From the NCBI GenBank assembly GCA_946902985.2, contig OX336396.1:231153297-231217296 (forward strand): a DNA stretch of 64,000 bases. Reading direction: 5' to 3'. Source of the DNA: Meconema thalassinum (lineage: Eukaryota; Arthropoda; Insecta; Orthoptera; Tettigoniidae). Positions within the stretch are counted from its first letter, which is position 1; each line of letters begins with the position of its first letter. Made by a program: the position numbers and the translations under genes. The notes under the pieces are model-generated. The model did not search any database. It worked only from the letters and a program-made list of their open reading frames with translations, and was not told the origin of the DNA. Below are positions 20,337 through 31,416 of this stretch, piece by piece.

Positions 20337-20708
20337 GTATTGTATGTCTACCCCTTATTATTCCCATTTTTTTCCAACCGGGTCGGGGATGAGATGCGAT
20401 GGAAGTTTTTGTGGCGATGGTTTTTACGGCCGGATGCCCTTCCTGACGCCAACCTCATGAGAGGAGTTAATGAGAGATGAAATGAATGATGGTGAATGAA
20501 ACTGGGCAAGGATGGGGAAGGATGCGGCCGTGGCCTGTCAGAAGGTACCGTCCCAGCATTTGCCTGGTGTTGAAAATGGGAAACCACGGAAAACCATTTC
20601 AAGGACGGCCGACGGTGGGGCTCGAACCCACGCGTCTACCGAGTCAGCAGAGAGCTTGGCCCCATGACCTAATGCTGCGCTTTAGCCAGCATAGCCACTA
20701 CTGTCGGT
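20337..20708 (-). mobile_element. tRNA-derived SINE, family E, with 16-bp target duplication
   Basis: Flanked by GCATTACAAACGTAAT at 20321-20336 and 20709-20724, identical on both sides. The tRNA-like head is at the right in reverse: AGTGGCTATGCTGGCTAAAG (A-box region) and B box GGTTCGAGCCC. The tail side at the left contains CCAACCGGGTCGGGG and ATGCCCTTCCTGACGCC. A perfect long duplication points to a fairly recent LINE-mediated insertion. Only copy in the window. Confidence 0.9.
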
Positions 20709-20724
20709 GCATTACAAACGTAAT

Positions 20725-21734
20725 ATGAGTACGAAAGACCTATACTTTGATTTTAAAAGAAATGTGTCTGGTTGTATCGTGTGTTAGAGTAGTTGAAGTA
20801 TCAACACGACATGTTTCAAGTAAATAGTTTTAATGTGTGTGCTTATGACAACCAAGATTAATCGCCGGTCACTCAGACCTCACCTCACAATGTACGTCAC
20901 AGTAATACCACCGCTAAAGTAGAGGGTTAAAAACCGGGGGCCGGTTGGTTGTAGGCCTATTTACTATTCATGTACACTTTGTAGTAGAACCCATTAGTCG
21001 CGAATCTGTTAACGACGTGTCGTAGTTCACGTAGGTTTAGCATCCAGTCTCTGTCGATAATCTCATCCGTGCTGTAGAAGTCCCTCGAAAAATCGTTTTG
21101 TTTCGTTCTTAAGTCCTATATTAATCTTTCATTGCAGGGAGTCGATCACAGAAGCAGTTTCTCTCGGCGGTTCTCTTGCCAGTGCGTAGGCTACGTCAGC
21201 CGGGATGGTGTAAATTTTGAGAGACATAGGGTTCTATTCAGAAAGTTGCTCTTCATCTTCTCTAGTTCTGCTACGGCAGGCTGTTCCAAATCCATGAGTT
21301 TGAGTATGCATACACGCGAGTACTCAGCAGTAATGCTTGGAGCATGGTTGGAGAGGGACTGGGGGTGATAGCCAATACGTCACTGGGCGAAGGTCATATC
21401 ACAAGTCCATGCACTTCCTGCCAGTCTTGATGTATCCACCAAGAAGGGACGGCAGCCCCCCACAGCAGAGCAGTATTGCATGTTGCAGGTTTACTCACGC
21501 AAGGCGGCGAGTACTCCGCTGCTCGGCTGGAACAGCCTGTGCTACAGTCTTGTATTTTAGATGGAGCCATTATGTTGCCTAGCACGTCTGTCGGCACCGG
21601 TACAAACTTTGTCTGAAATAATTTCATTGCTGTCTTTAGTGACAAAATTGAAGAGACAGAAGCCCTTTTTACAGTGTTGCCTGATTCTATTTTAGAAAAC
21701 TTTCCAGTCGGTCAACACAAATTGTGACCAATTA
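20725..21734. other. Unassigned 1-kb stretch
   Basis: Moderately GC-rich around 21130-21650 with overlapping frames on both strands (for example 21394-21645, minus, Cys-rich). I recognise no domain. It could hold a decayed LINE or host exon; nothing decides. Confidence 0.3.
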
Positions 21735-22741
21735 CGAGGGCTGTTTTTTTTCCTCCAAGTTCCGATGGTCTCTATAAAAATAACAGATTGACGTAAACCA
21801 AACTGATTTTACTAATAAATGTTTGCTTGTTTTATTCTTATACCGCCGGTCCCGTGGTGTTGGGGTAGCGCGTCTGCCTCCCACTCGGAGGCCCCGGGTT
21901 CGATCCCAGGCTCCGTAAGGGATTTTAGAAACTGACGTGAATGGAGGAACGGGATGCACTCAGCCTCGTGAGGAAAATTAAGTAGCTGTCTGACAGTGAG
22001 GCAGCGCCCCAATCACGTAAACCAAGATTAACGGCCGAGGGGACCAGTTGCTCTGATCATGCGTCACCCCAATATCTGCAGGCCAAATGGCTGGGCAGTG
22101 GTCGCTTGGTAGGCCTAGGCCCTTCATGGGCTGTAGTGCCAGGGGTTATTATTATTATTTTTGTTATTATTTATTATTCTTATTCCTCAACATAATCGCC
22201 AAGACGATTGAAACAATTATCGTATCGTTACACAAAAAAAAAAAATCTGCCGCCACTGAGGTGGGTAGGCCTATGTCCCGACAGTCACCTGAAGTGTTTC
22301 CTTTTTGGCGAAGCGTTGCCGCCCAATTATATCTTTAATTCTCGAAAAAGGTGAAAATCATTTAGTGCTGGTTTGGACTAAACAACAGATGGTCCAAAAC
22401 TTCACATTTGAATTCTTTTAAAAAGTCTATCGTAACGTTGGCACAGTGCGGTCGTGATTGGTTCTCACCTTTTACGAGAACGTAAGGTATGTTCGGGCAG
22501 CAACGCCTCGCCAAAAAGGAAAAACTTCAGGAGACTCTCCAGAAGTATCCTCCTCAGTGGCAGCAGATGTTTTTGCCGAGGGCGTTGGAAAGCTGGTGTA
22601 ACGATACGACAAATGTTTCAATCGTTTTGGTGATTATCTTGAGACATAAGAATAAACGAGCAAACAGTAGTAAAATCAGTTTGGTATGTCAATCTGTTAT
22701 TTTTATACAGTCCATCGAAACTTGAAAAGAAACAGAACTCG
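21735..22741. mobile_element. Mariner derivative made of two inverted 3' ends
   Basis: The ends are inverted repeats of about 95 bp beginning CGAGGGCTGTTTT (left) and its diverged counterpart (right, ending ACAGAACTCG), with TA on both sides (21733-21734, 22742-22743), as in Tc1/mariner elements. Just inside the left end the minus strand encodes RYDNCFNRLGDYVEE and a stop (22174-22226). Just inside the right end the plus strand encodes RYDKCFNRFGDYLET and a stop (near 22600-22645). Both are the conserved C-terminus of mariner transposase. The element is therefore two 3' halves joined head to head, with no catalytic domain. A SINE B inserted in its left arm. Confidence 0.75.
21841..22173 (+). 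mobile_element. tRNA-derived SINE, family B, copy 2
   Basis: The head starts TACCGCCGGTCCCGTGGTGT, with B box GGTTCGATCCC. The body is collinear with 2158-2466 and the tail is (TTA)n at 22146-22173. The target duplication TTATTCTTA lies at 21832-21840 and 22174-22182. Removing it restores continuity between the mariner left TIR and its C-terminal coding remnant. Confidence 0.9.
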
Positions 22742-22775
22742 TACATTTCTTCCAGGTTATGGTATGAAAATACCT

Positions 22776-22914
22776 AAAACTCAGCAATTTTTCTAGGTTT
22801 ATGCCGTGCCATGTGTGGGGTTTTGCCCAGGAACACCAAGCTGGCTCATCAGTGGGCTCTTGGTGTTCCCGTGCCCCCCCCACGGTGGCATACACCTAGA
22901 AAAATTGCTGAGAT
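22776..22914. repeat. 139-bp hairpin (foldback/MITE-like)
   Basis: CTCAGCAATTTTTCTAGGT at the left faces ACCTAGAAAAATTGCTGAG at the right. Pairing continues inwards through TATGCCGTG with CACGGTGGCATA and GGAACACCAAG with CTTGGTGTTCC. The turn is near 22845 (GCTGGCTCATCAG). Nearly the full length can pair. If transcribed it would give a microRNA-precursor-like stem; it may equally be a tiny foldback transposon. Confidence 0.8.
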
Positions 22915-23080
22915 TTAATTCCCTGGTCGTGAAAGTCAATATACGGTACCATCTTTTTGGAAGCCTCCATAGGGAGGTTAAGACTGCTTGAGCTTTTAAC
23001 TTTCGCGGTAAAGAGGCACAGGTGCTGAGTTTAAAATCACTGGCCGTAAAAGCTATTATACCATCTTTATGTAAATACTT

Positions 23081-23413
23081 ACCGGGTGAGTTAGCCGTGG
23101 TCGTTACGGCATGACTACTGGCAGTCGCTCACATCCGTGAGGCGAGGAGGTTCGAATCCCCCCGCCGGCAACCTTGAAGATGGTCTTCTGTAATTTTCCC
23201 ATCTTCCTTCCAGGCAAATGCCGGGGTTGGTCCCTAACTATAGGCCACAGCCGCTGCCTTCCAACCCCTCGCCCTTACATTCCAACTTCCCTACCTAACG
23301 GTACTTGTTGCTCACCCATTGGGTGTCCGTCTCGAAGCAGCTACAAAACTGGTGAGCCGAACATGCCCTCGGACACTCCCGGCACTAAAAGCCATACGCT
23401 AAAAAAATAAAAA
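23081..23413 (+). mobile_element. tRNA-derived SINE, family F, with 12-bp target duplication
   Basis: Flanked by ATGTAAATACTT at 23069-23080 and 23414-23425. The head ACCGGGTGAGTTAGCCGTGG contains the A box, and GGTTCGAATCC (about 23150) the B box. The body includes a CAAATGCCGGGGTTGG block, and the tail CACTCCCGGCACTAAAAGCC is followed by an A-rich end. A truncated relative lies at 4925-5029. Confidence 0.9.
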
Positions 23414-23425
23414 ATGTAAATACTT

Positions 23426-23689
23426 GTTTCCCACTTAATGTAATTGGGCACAATTTGTGTTGACCGACTGAAAAGCAATTCACAGTGTTCCAGTAATGAC
23501 TTTGTTCTCTTGGAGCAATTGTTGAAGTGATACATTTCACAAAGCTTGTTGCACAAAAGACACACACACTGTGCAGACAGGTCGTGGAAAGCTGTGCGCG
23601 TGCACAGTACGTGGTTGAATCCGTGTGTTACCAACCTTCTCAAGGCACTTCTAGGGTTGTTGTTTAGTTTCAAATAATGTGATAAAATG
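23426..23689 (-). pseudogene. LINE-like His/Cys relic
   Basis: The frame at 23341-23673 (minus) contains LVTHGFNHVLCTRTAFHD, then CVCLLCNKLCEMYHFNNC, a C-X2-C-X8-H-X3-C zinc-knuckle-like cluster as found near the C-terminus of several LINE ORF2 proteins. The HGF.H..C......HD....C.C pattern is shared with 11510-11698. No polymerase is adjacent. The C-terminal end of the frame runs into SINE F, so the true frame is shorter. Confidence 0.35.
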
Positions 23690-24075
23690 GTCCGGTTAGC
23701 ACAAATTATAATTGCCAGCGTTTCGCCCCAGTGTACCGCTGGGCTCGTCAGTTGGTAGGATGGTACACCTCACCAAGACGCGTGGCTAGCACATACTGAG
23801 AAGACCATAACAAGACACAAAATACATGTAGTATTGACGTCACGAGTAATGCCAATGTGCTACGGGAGTCAAATTCCAGATTCACAAAAACAATCAATCA
23901 TGCCTTGGTAATCCAATTTGGTTTCAAATATTCCCGAAGGAAATATGATGTTAGTTCCCATTTGAGGGGATGGAATATCAAATAATATCATAAAATGGTC
24001 CGGTTAGCTCAAATTATAATTGCCAGCGTTTCGCCACGGTGTACCAATGGGCTCGTTAGTTGGTTTGGTACACCT
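23690..24075 (-). repeat. Two direct copies of a hammerhead-like hairpin segment
   Basis: Segments of about 90 bp at 23690-23775 and 23988-24080 share AAAATGGTCCGGTTAGC, CAAATTATAATTGCCAGCG and GGTACACC. On the minus strand the first reads CTGACGA, a GCCCA/TGGGGC stem, GAAAC. This resembles a hammerhead core but lacks the T required before the cleavage site, and the second copy has CTAACGA. I call it hammerhead-like in outline only. Confidence 0.45.
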
Positions 24076-24670
24076 GTTTAGTCCTGTCCAACTTCGATCC
24101 AGCGAGGCGTATGTTGCTTTTAACCGGCAGTGAATCCCTTTGTTCTCGAAATGAAGTGTCGTCAACTCTTGTGCGCAGCTCCCTTTCTTGGCCAATCCCT
24201 AACATATCCTCCATGTAGGATGTTCAGTTTCAGTTAGCCGTTCACTACAGATGAGTTGTTTTATTCGCAGTATGCAGTGAGCTCGGTGAGGGATTTGCTC
24301 AGCACACGATCACTAGTGTTACTATTTTATTACAACACGACAATGTATCCCCAGTGTACTGTATAGTTTTGAATGTTAGGGTGTTCTTATTAGTGATTTA
24401 TTGCATTGTGAACGTTTTGTAGTACGGTATTTCAATGGCTAATCTACAAGAACAGCGAATCCTTCAATGGATGGACGAAGTGAACTAAAGCAAGTAAGAA
24501 ATACGCTTGGTGAAATGGTTTTGGCACAATTTGGTGCTCCTTATGAAAACAAAAGAAAACAGCAAACCAAACAATGAACAGCACCGTTTTTAACATTGGT
24601 TTTGAAGAGAGTGAAATGCTTATGGCGCGACCACTTTTGTGTCGGAATGACATCACAATTCTCAGATTAG

Positions 24671-25290
24671 AATCATCATCATTTTCATTTCTCCTTTTCC
24701 AGCTGACACTGGGTGGGGACAAACATGGTTCATCTCCACTTTGTTATATCGTTCCACCATTCCTCTTCCGACACGGTGTTCCAATCCAGGTTACGTTCAG
24801 TAATACTATTCTTCACCGAGTCCATCCAACGCATTCTTGGTCTTCCTCGTCATCTCTTCCCTATTATCCGTCGTTCCAGTGCTCGACTTGATAGTCTTAC
24901 TTCATTCATCCGTTTGACATGTACAAACCATCTCAAACTGTTTTGCTCCAGTTTGTAATTTAGTTTCTGTACTCCCAGTTCTTTCCGTATATCTTCATTT
25001 CTCACTCTGTCTCTCCTCGTTTTCTGGACCATACTTCTCAGGAATCTCATCTCAGCTGCCTGTACTCTGCTCTCTTCCCTCTTAGTCATTGCCCAAGTTC
25101 CTGCTGCATATGTCATTTATAGGAACATCATATGCTTTGTACATAACTTCTTTAGCCATAATTGGTATATCCTTGTTCCATACTAGACTCCATAGGCCTA
25201 CCTGTTGGTAGAAAACACTCCCGAGTTGTATTCTTCTGCTAATTTCCAAATCTAGTCCTCCATCTTCAGTCAGTTCACTTCCGCAACCGG
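24671..25290 (-). pseudogene. 5'-truncated LINE (endonuclease/RT type), C-terminal ORF2 and 3' end
   Basis: Minus-strand frame 25116-24850 reads TWAMTKREESRVQAAEMRFL, RRDRVRNEDIRKELGV and LEQNSLRWFVHVKRMNE, followed in another frame by a RPR.RWMDS-type segment and NLDWNTV...EWWNDI. This is the well-known C-terminal region after the RT domain of LINE endonuclease-reverse transcriptases. Upstream (25120-25290) more frame-shifted coding remains (VMYKAY). The 3' end is at 24671-24690 with an ATG-rich tail (CATCATCATT on the plus strand). The RT core is missing and at least one frameshift and stop are present. Confidence 0.75.
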
Positions 25291-25441
25291 CACCTGGCGA
25301 GGAACGTTGGAATTAAGAGAGCGTTAATCAAATCTCACCTAATAAAGATATAAAATAGTTTGCCCTATAAAGGATTAAGACACAATAGGGTCACGTCCTA
25401 CAGTCATAGATTGTTTTAGCGCTTAGAAACTGGGGAAATAA

Positions 25442-26960
25442 CAAGTAGTTCCGTGAAGAACTAAAGCCTATTTACACATATCCTACTTATGTTGATTGCC
25501 ACTATCAACATATCAGTTTGATTGCTATAATAGATTCGTAGATATTGAGAACCGACTAAATATTTCGGATGGTCGCCATGTTAGATTTTTATATATGTAG
25601 GACTTAGAGTTATGTAGACTACTGTTACATGAAGATTATTTTTTACGTGTAGTATTCAAACATAATTGCATGCTTAGGACACAAGAAGTAAAAAAAGATT
25701 TTAAAATTTCGCCAGTTGCCTCTTGTGCTTATGGAAACAATTGAAACAATTAGATGCCAGTGGATTAACATTTGTATAAAGATTTACTGTACCAAGTTTC
25801 AATGCACTCGGATGGTTAAATTGCGAGCAACGTCCATGTGAATATTTATACTTCGCGTTGCCGCCATGTTGGATTTGTGATCACCAGATTATTGAAAGCC
25901 CTATGGGTGAACTTACGTTCCTAGCCCCTATGAACATTTAAAAAAATCAGTTTGATTGTTGTAATAGATTCGTAGATATTGAGATCCGTCTAAATATGTA
26001 GGATGGTTGCCATGTTGGATTGTTATATGTATAGGACATAGCCATGTACCATTAAAGGAAACTTATTGCATAGGTTCATTATTCAAACTTTCACTTCGAT
26101 CGCATGATTACGATACAAGAAATAAAAACTTAATTTTAAAATTCGCACAGCCGCCATCTTGAGGTTATCTAAAAAATTGAACTAAATTAGATATCAGTGC
26201 ATTACAAAGTCTATAAACATTTGCTGTACCAAGTTTCATTGCGTTTGGATCGTTATATCGAGAGAAAAGTCAATTTAAAACTTTTAATTTCGCATGGCCG
26301 CCATGTTCGTTTTGTAGTTAACCGGTTTCTGAAAGTCTCTTAGATGAACTTCCAGTAGTGCCCTTTATCTCCGTAAAAAATTCAGGGTGATACCGCTAAT
26401 AGTTTCAGAGATATAAAATGCCGGTGAAATATTTCGCACAGCCGCCATCTTGAGGTTATGTAAACAATTGAACGAAGTTAGATGTCGTTGCATTACAATG
26501 TGTATTAACATATACTGTACCAAGTTTTATTGCGTTTGGTTGGTTAAATCGCAATAAAAGTCTATTTAAATGTCGCAATTTCGCTTGGCTGCCATGTTGG
26601 TTTTGTAGTTAACATTTTTTCAAACGTTACATGGATAAACTTCTAGTAGTTCCCTTTATCACCGTACAGAATTCCAGGGTGATATCGGTAATAGTTTCGG
26701 AGATATTGAATGCTGGTGAAATATTTCGCACAGCCACCATGTTGGATTGGTGAGACCTAACAAAATTTGAAGGGCACGGTCGGGGTCGTCCAGAATGGTG
26801 CTATGAACTTACCGAGTTTCATTGAAATTTCTCCATCCGTTTAGATTTTATTAGGGACACACACACACACACACACGAATCACACACGCACACACAGACA
26901 GACACACGGACAAAAGATGATCTCATAAGCCTATTTTTTTCATAAATGAATATAGGCTAA
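25442..26960 (-). mobile_element. H1-like element, diverged subfamily
   Basis: The ends match H1 in reverse: CAAG, AGTTCCGTGAAGAACT and AAAGCCTATTT at the left, and ATAGGCTAAAAAAC preceded by AAGCCTATTTTTTTCAT at the right. The body differs from the first H1 copies and is built of imperfect repeats in which CCGCCATGTTGGATTT-like phrases recur near 25568, 25862, 26010, 26298, 26590 and 26740. A CA/CAGA tract lies at 26855-26925. It is non-coding. Confidence 0.6.
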
Positions 26961-27585
26961 AAAACAATGTGAATGTTATAGACAGATGAATTTGTCGAGT
27001 TTTGGAACTGGACGATGTAATTAACAAGCTAAACCAGTAGTAGTGTGCCTATTGGAGGGAAGGAATAGACGAGAATAAAATAAAGAATGGCAGAAGATGT
27101 TTCAGACTGAACTGATGCCATCATTCCATTTGTCTGGCATCACAAGTGATAAACACCTTAAGGTTTCCCGTAATGGGTTTCTCTCGTACCGAGTAAGACG
27201 GATCGCTGAGCAGTGAATCCGCTTATAGAGGAACTTGGAGCGACTGTTCTACCGGCTTAACCGCACACTGCACTTCTCTGACAAGCTTTAAGACATACCA
27301 ACTTTATTGCCACATAAAAATGAAAGAATATCATTTTCAGTCGAGTTGCTACTCTCTGATTTATGGAGGCGGTACGTTATTCCCTTCTTGGTGCAGAGGC
27401 CTATTGTGTTTTAACAAACCCTAAACAGTATTCATGCTTGTTAAGGCATGTAACACGGTTGTAATGACATTTGCAGCGTCCATCCTATGCGGGGGGATGT
27501 GTTAGGGAACTTTGTATTCTGTGGTATTTTGCATTTAGGGATTGGCATTATCAGAGTTCCCACAGGCTTTATTTTAAAAGAAATA
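26961..27585. other. No gene recognised
   Basis: It includes ATCACAAGTGATAAACACCTTAAGG-type text at 27140-27165 that also follows the H1 copy at 19320-19350, so the flanks of these two elements may belong to a larger shared repeat. Confidence 0.35.
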
Positions 27586-27756
27586 CAAGCAGATCCGTGA
27601 AGAACTAAATAGCCTATTTTCATATTTCCTACTAATAGTAATTGCCTCTATCAAGATACAAATTGTCAGTTTGATTGCTGTAATAGATTCGTAGATATTG
27701 AGAACCGTCTAAATATTTGGGATGGTCTCCATGTTGGATTTTTATATTATTCATTT
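27586..27756 (-). mobile_element. H1-like element, 3' fragment
   Basis: The 3' end (CAAG, AGATCCGTGAAGAACT, AAATAGCCTATTT) and the first 130 bases are close to those of 25442-26960, including ATAGATTCGTAGATATTGAG. It stops where a SINE D fragment begins. Confidence 0.65.
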
Positions 27757-27925
27757 CATTTCATCTGTCATTCATTTAATCATTGCCCCAGGGGAGTGCG
27801 ATAGGCTTCGGCAGCCGGCACAGTTCATATCCTCGCCGCTAGATGGGGGCTTCATTCATTCCATTCCCTGACCCGGTCGGTTGACTGGAAGAAGGCTGTG
27901 GATTTTCATTTTCATTAAGATTTAG
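27757..27925 (+). mobile_element. SINE family D, 5'-truncated
   Basis: Reverse complement of the tail half of 7844-8176: GGCTTCGGCAGCCGGCACAG, CTCGCCGCTAGATGGGGGC and TGTGGATTTTCATTTTCATT. The tRNA-like head is absent, the usual result of incomplete reverse transcription. Confidence 0.75.
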
Positions 27926-29017
27926 TAGATTATTTTGTTTCCTTGGTAGCAAACCTGCTTCTAGTCCAATCCACTCTTCTTGCTTTGAATTACTGCACTA
28001 GAAATACTTCATAGCAGCTGTTCTCTAGAGCGTTACAGTCCTGCAGTGGGAGGAAATAAAATATCGTCGTAAAATAGCTGTAAGCGCACTGCAAAACATT
28101 ATCTATTTATTGCTGTGTTGTAATAAACTATGTGCAAGTAGCAAGACTTAGAAGTTAGCAGAATCACCCAGTGCCTCGTAAAACTGACAACATTTGGGAG
28201 AACGCAGCTGTATGGACATTTTGAATATGAGGTGTTCCGTAAGAGAACGGCGAGCCCACCGTGAGTTATTTTAGGTAGATTTCATTAGAAAGCTAACTAT
28301 TGCAATGGGTCCCATGTTTCGACTTCCGGAAAATTTCGACATATCTTCGCGTTTCACATCCCCCAGACCCCAAAACCACCGTCAGTTCAAAAGTTTATAT
28401 ATAATTTATGTATATATATATATGTATATCAGTTTCTTGTGGACACGATAACTGCCGTAATTTTGCACCAATTACTTCGAATTTTTTACCGAAGATGTAT
28501 ACCTATAAAATCTCGGTCGAGTTCGTTACTGGGCTAAATCGGTCGAAGGGGGTGAAAATGGGGGGCTTTTTTCGAAAAAGTGAAATTTCGCTATAACTCT
28601 CTTAATACGTGCAATATCGAATCCATTCAAAGTTCATAATATGTGTCGGATAAGTGCCAAAAATTTATGTCAAATAAGATTTTTGATAGCACCAACCATT
28701 GACCAAAGGGGTGGAAAAAAGTGGGTTTTTCGGGAAACATTAATCATATCTCTCTTAATAGGCACAATATCAAAACCGTACAAAATGGACAATATTCCCC
28801 TAATAATTACCTAAAACTTTTGTCTGAAAGAATTTTTGATATGACCCACCATTACGCCAAGGGACGAGAAAAATGATTTCGGAATTATAAGAAAATGCCA
28901 AGAGCTATCAGTGGTTGCCATGGCAACACTACTAAATTGATGAGGCATGGACCATCAGACGTTGCCATGACAACGCACTTGCACGAGATCAGATTCAGTA
29001 TTTCCATCTGATTAAGT

Positions 29018-29541
29018 GGTTGGTTGGTTGGTTCTTAAGTGTAGGGGCTGCGACAACGCGGTCATGTAGCCCCGTGTACTTTGGGTGTGTGTAGAATCTG
29101 TCTGATAACCGGTGTTAATTGTGATGACTGTATTAGTGTGTGTTATCTGTTTGTTAATTTAAGTACTGCAACTAACAATTTTTCAGATAGTTCCTACTTT
29201 TGCCGCCAAGCGCCACTGTCAACGACTACGAGGCCAAGTTCAGAACTGAGCTACTAGACGCCGCCGCAGTCGGCTCTTGGCAACGAACATAGAAACCTAA
29301 GAGCGTTGTATACATTCTTAACCTATCCAATTTAGCTTCACACAGGTGCAATTAGTGGAAGGATCTTTAACATGCCATAAATCTATGACATGGGACCGCC
29401 GGCTTTACTTCCCCTCCGAAGGAAGGCATACTGAGGGATATTTAACGCTCTTAAAAAATCCGACGGCTTCGGCCGGGTTTGAACCCGGTATCTTGGGCAT
29501 AGAAGCTCAGCATGTTACCGACTACGCCACCAAAGCCGCCT
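29018..29541 (-). mobile_element. SINE family A, with target duplication
   Basis: Flanked by CTGATTAAGTGG and CTGATAAAGTGG (one mismatch). Tail GGTTGGTTGGTTCTTAAG at the left, tRNA-like head in reverse at the right (GGTTTGAACCCGGTATCTTG; GCCACCAAAGCCGCC). It is close to full length for this family (about 520 bp) and lies only in copy 1 of the duplication, so it inserted after the duplication event or was lost from copy 2. Confidence 0.85.
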
Positions 29542-29555
29542 GATAAAGTGGGAAG

Positions 29556-29941
29556 CGGCTTCGGTGACGTAACTGGTAGCATGCTGAATGTCTATGCCCA
29601 ATGTCGCGGTTTCAAAGCCGGCCGAAGTCGTCGGATTTTCTAAGAGCACTAGAATCCCTCAGTATGCTTTCCTTTGGAGGGGAAGTTCCAACGTTCGTTG
29701 CGAGTTGATGGTTGGGGTGGCATCTAGTAGCCAAGTTCACAGCTAGGTGTCGTTGACGGTTGTACCTGGTAGCAACATTAGGAACTACTGCTTGAAATTG
29801 ACCGTCTGCAGTACTTACATGAATTAAGACTAATACAGCCATTACAATTCACACCGTGTATCAGACAGATTCTACACTCACCCAAAGTACACGGGGTTAG
29901 ATGACCGCGTTGTCGCAGCCCCTAAACTGAGGAACCAACCA
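29556..29941 (+). mobile_element. SINE family A, forward copy in duplication copy 1
   Basis: It starts GAAGCGGCTTCGGTGACG with A-box-like AACTGGTAGCATGC. The B box is damaged (GGTTTCAAAGCC). The tail ends in CTGAGGAACCAACCA. With its neighbour at 29018-29541 it forms an inverted SINE pair that could fold over about 380 bp. Confidence 0.8.
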
Positions 29942-29944
29942 GAG

Positions 29945-30682
29945 GTAGATTTCGTTAGAAAGCTAACTATTGCAATGGGTACCATGTTTCGACTTCCGGA
30001 AAATTTCGACATATCTTCGCGTTTCACATCCCCAGGCCCCAAAACCACCGTCAGTTCAAAAGTTATATATAATTTATGTATGTATATGTATATCAGTTTA
30101 TTGTGGACACGATAACTGCCGTAATTTTGTACCAATCACTTTGAATTTTTTACCGAATACGTATACCTATAAAATCTCGGTCGAGTTCGTTACTGGGCTA
30201 AATCGGTCGTTGGGGGGTGAAAATGGGGGGCTTTTTTTTTTCGAAAAAGTGAAATATTGCTATAACTCTCTTAATATGTGAAATATCGAATCCGTTCAAC
30301 ATTCATACTATGTGTCGGATAAAGCCCAAAAATGTATGTTTGAAGAGTTTTTTTTATAGCACCAACCATTGACCAAAGGGGAGGGAAAAAGTGTTTTTTT
30401 CGGGAAACATTAATCATATCTCTCTTAATAGGCACAATATCAAAACCGTACAAAATGGACAATATTCCCATAATAATTACCTAAATATTTTGTCTGAAAG
30501 AATTTTTGATATAACCCACCATTATGCCAAGGGATGAGAAAAATTATTTCGGAATTATAAGAAAATGCCAAGACCTATCAGTGGTTGCCATGGCAACACT
30601 ACTAAATTGATGAGGGATGAGCCATCAGACGTTGCCAAGATAACGCACTTGCACGAGATCAGATTCAGATTTCCATCTAAGT
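29945..30682 (+). repeat. Segmental duplication, copy 2
   Basis: Collinear with 28266-29017 over about 740 bp with scattered substitutions and small indels, for example a longer T run at 30229-30241. No coding potential; the open frames in both copies do not stay aligned. It is probably the body of an unclassified non-coding repeat. Confidence 0.75.
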
Positions 30683-31038
30683 GTGAAGCGGCTTCGGTGA
30701 CGTAACTGGTAGCATGCTGAATGTTTATGCCCAAGGTCGCGAGTTCAAAGCCGGCCGAAGTCGTCGGATTTTCTAAGAGCGCCAAAAATCCCTCAGTATG
30801 CTTTCCTTTGGAGGGGAAGTTCCAACGTTCGTTGCGAGTTGCTGGTTGCGGTGGCATCTAGTAGCCAAGTTCACAGCTAGGTGTCGTTGACGGTAGTACC
30901 TGGTAGCAACATTAGTAACTACTGCTTGAAATTGACCGTCTGTAGTCCTTACCTGAATTACAGACTAATACAGCCATCCCAAAGTACACGGGGTTACATG
31001 ACCGCGTTGTCGCAGCCCCTAAACTGAGGAACCAACCA
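30683..31038 (+). mobile_element. SINE family A, forward copy in duplication copy 2
   Basis: It starts AAGCGGCTTCGGTGACG and ends CTGAGGAACCAACCA. It shares diagnostic changes with 29556-29941, including the damaged B box (GTTCAAAGCC), and lacks a block of about 30 bases around 30962 that is present there. Confidence 0.8.
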
Positions 31039-31416
31039 AAATCTCTGCGGTAGATATAATTTTGCGTGAAGAAGTAACAGACCGTTACATAGTTGCACAT
31101 CAGTGTCGAAACCTAGCATAAGGGCAGTGTGACCACAAGTATAAAAATGGACCCCAAATGACAAGAAGGTTACCGTTCCCATAAGACAATAAAATGTTTA
31201 AAATAAGCATAAAATGACGAAAAACAAAGTTAATTAAGCTCCAATTATAAAATACCTTCTCGCATTAAATGAGGTCTGATCCTTCTACGAAAATCTGCAT
31301 ATTCTGCCTATTTTCGCCTATCCCCAAGTTTGTCCGGTGAAATCTACCTCCGCCTTCCGGCGTGCCGAGAGGACTTTTTTTTTTCTTATTTACGCATCAG
31401 ATAGCTGCCTTTATCA
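31039..31416. other. No gene recognised
   Basis: AT-rich spacer between the SINE and the next Helitron-like element. Nothing supported. Confidence 0.35.

Larger units (their letters stand above)
28266..29941 (+). repeat. Segmental duplication, copy 1 (interrupted by a SINE)
   Basis: Unit 28266-29017 plus SINE A at 29556-29941 is duplicated as 29945-30682 plus SINE A at 30683-31038. Shared text includes TTCGACTTCCGGAAAATTTC, ATAAAATCTCGGTCGAGTTC and CTATCAGTGGTTGCCATGGC. The two attached SINEs share private variants (for example CTTTCCTTTGGAGGGGAAG), so the duplication took the SINE along. Copy 1 was later split by a minus-strand SINE A. Confidence 0.8.
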
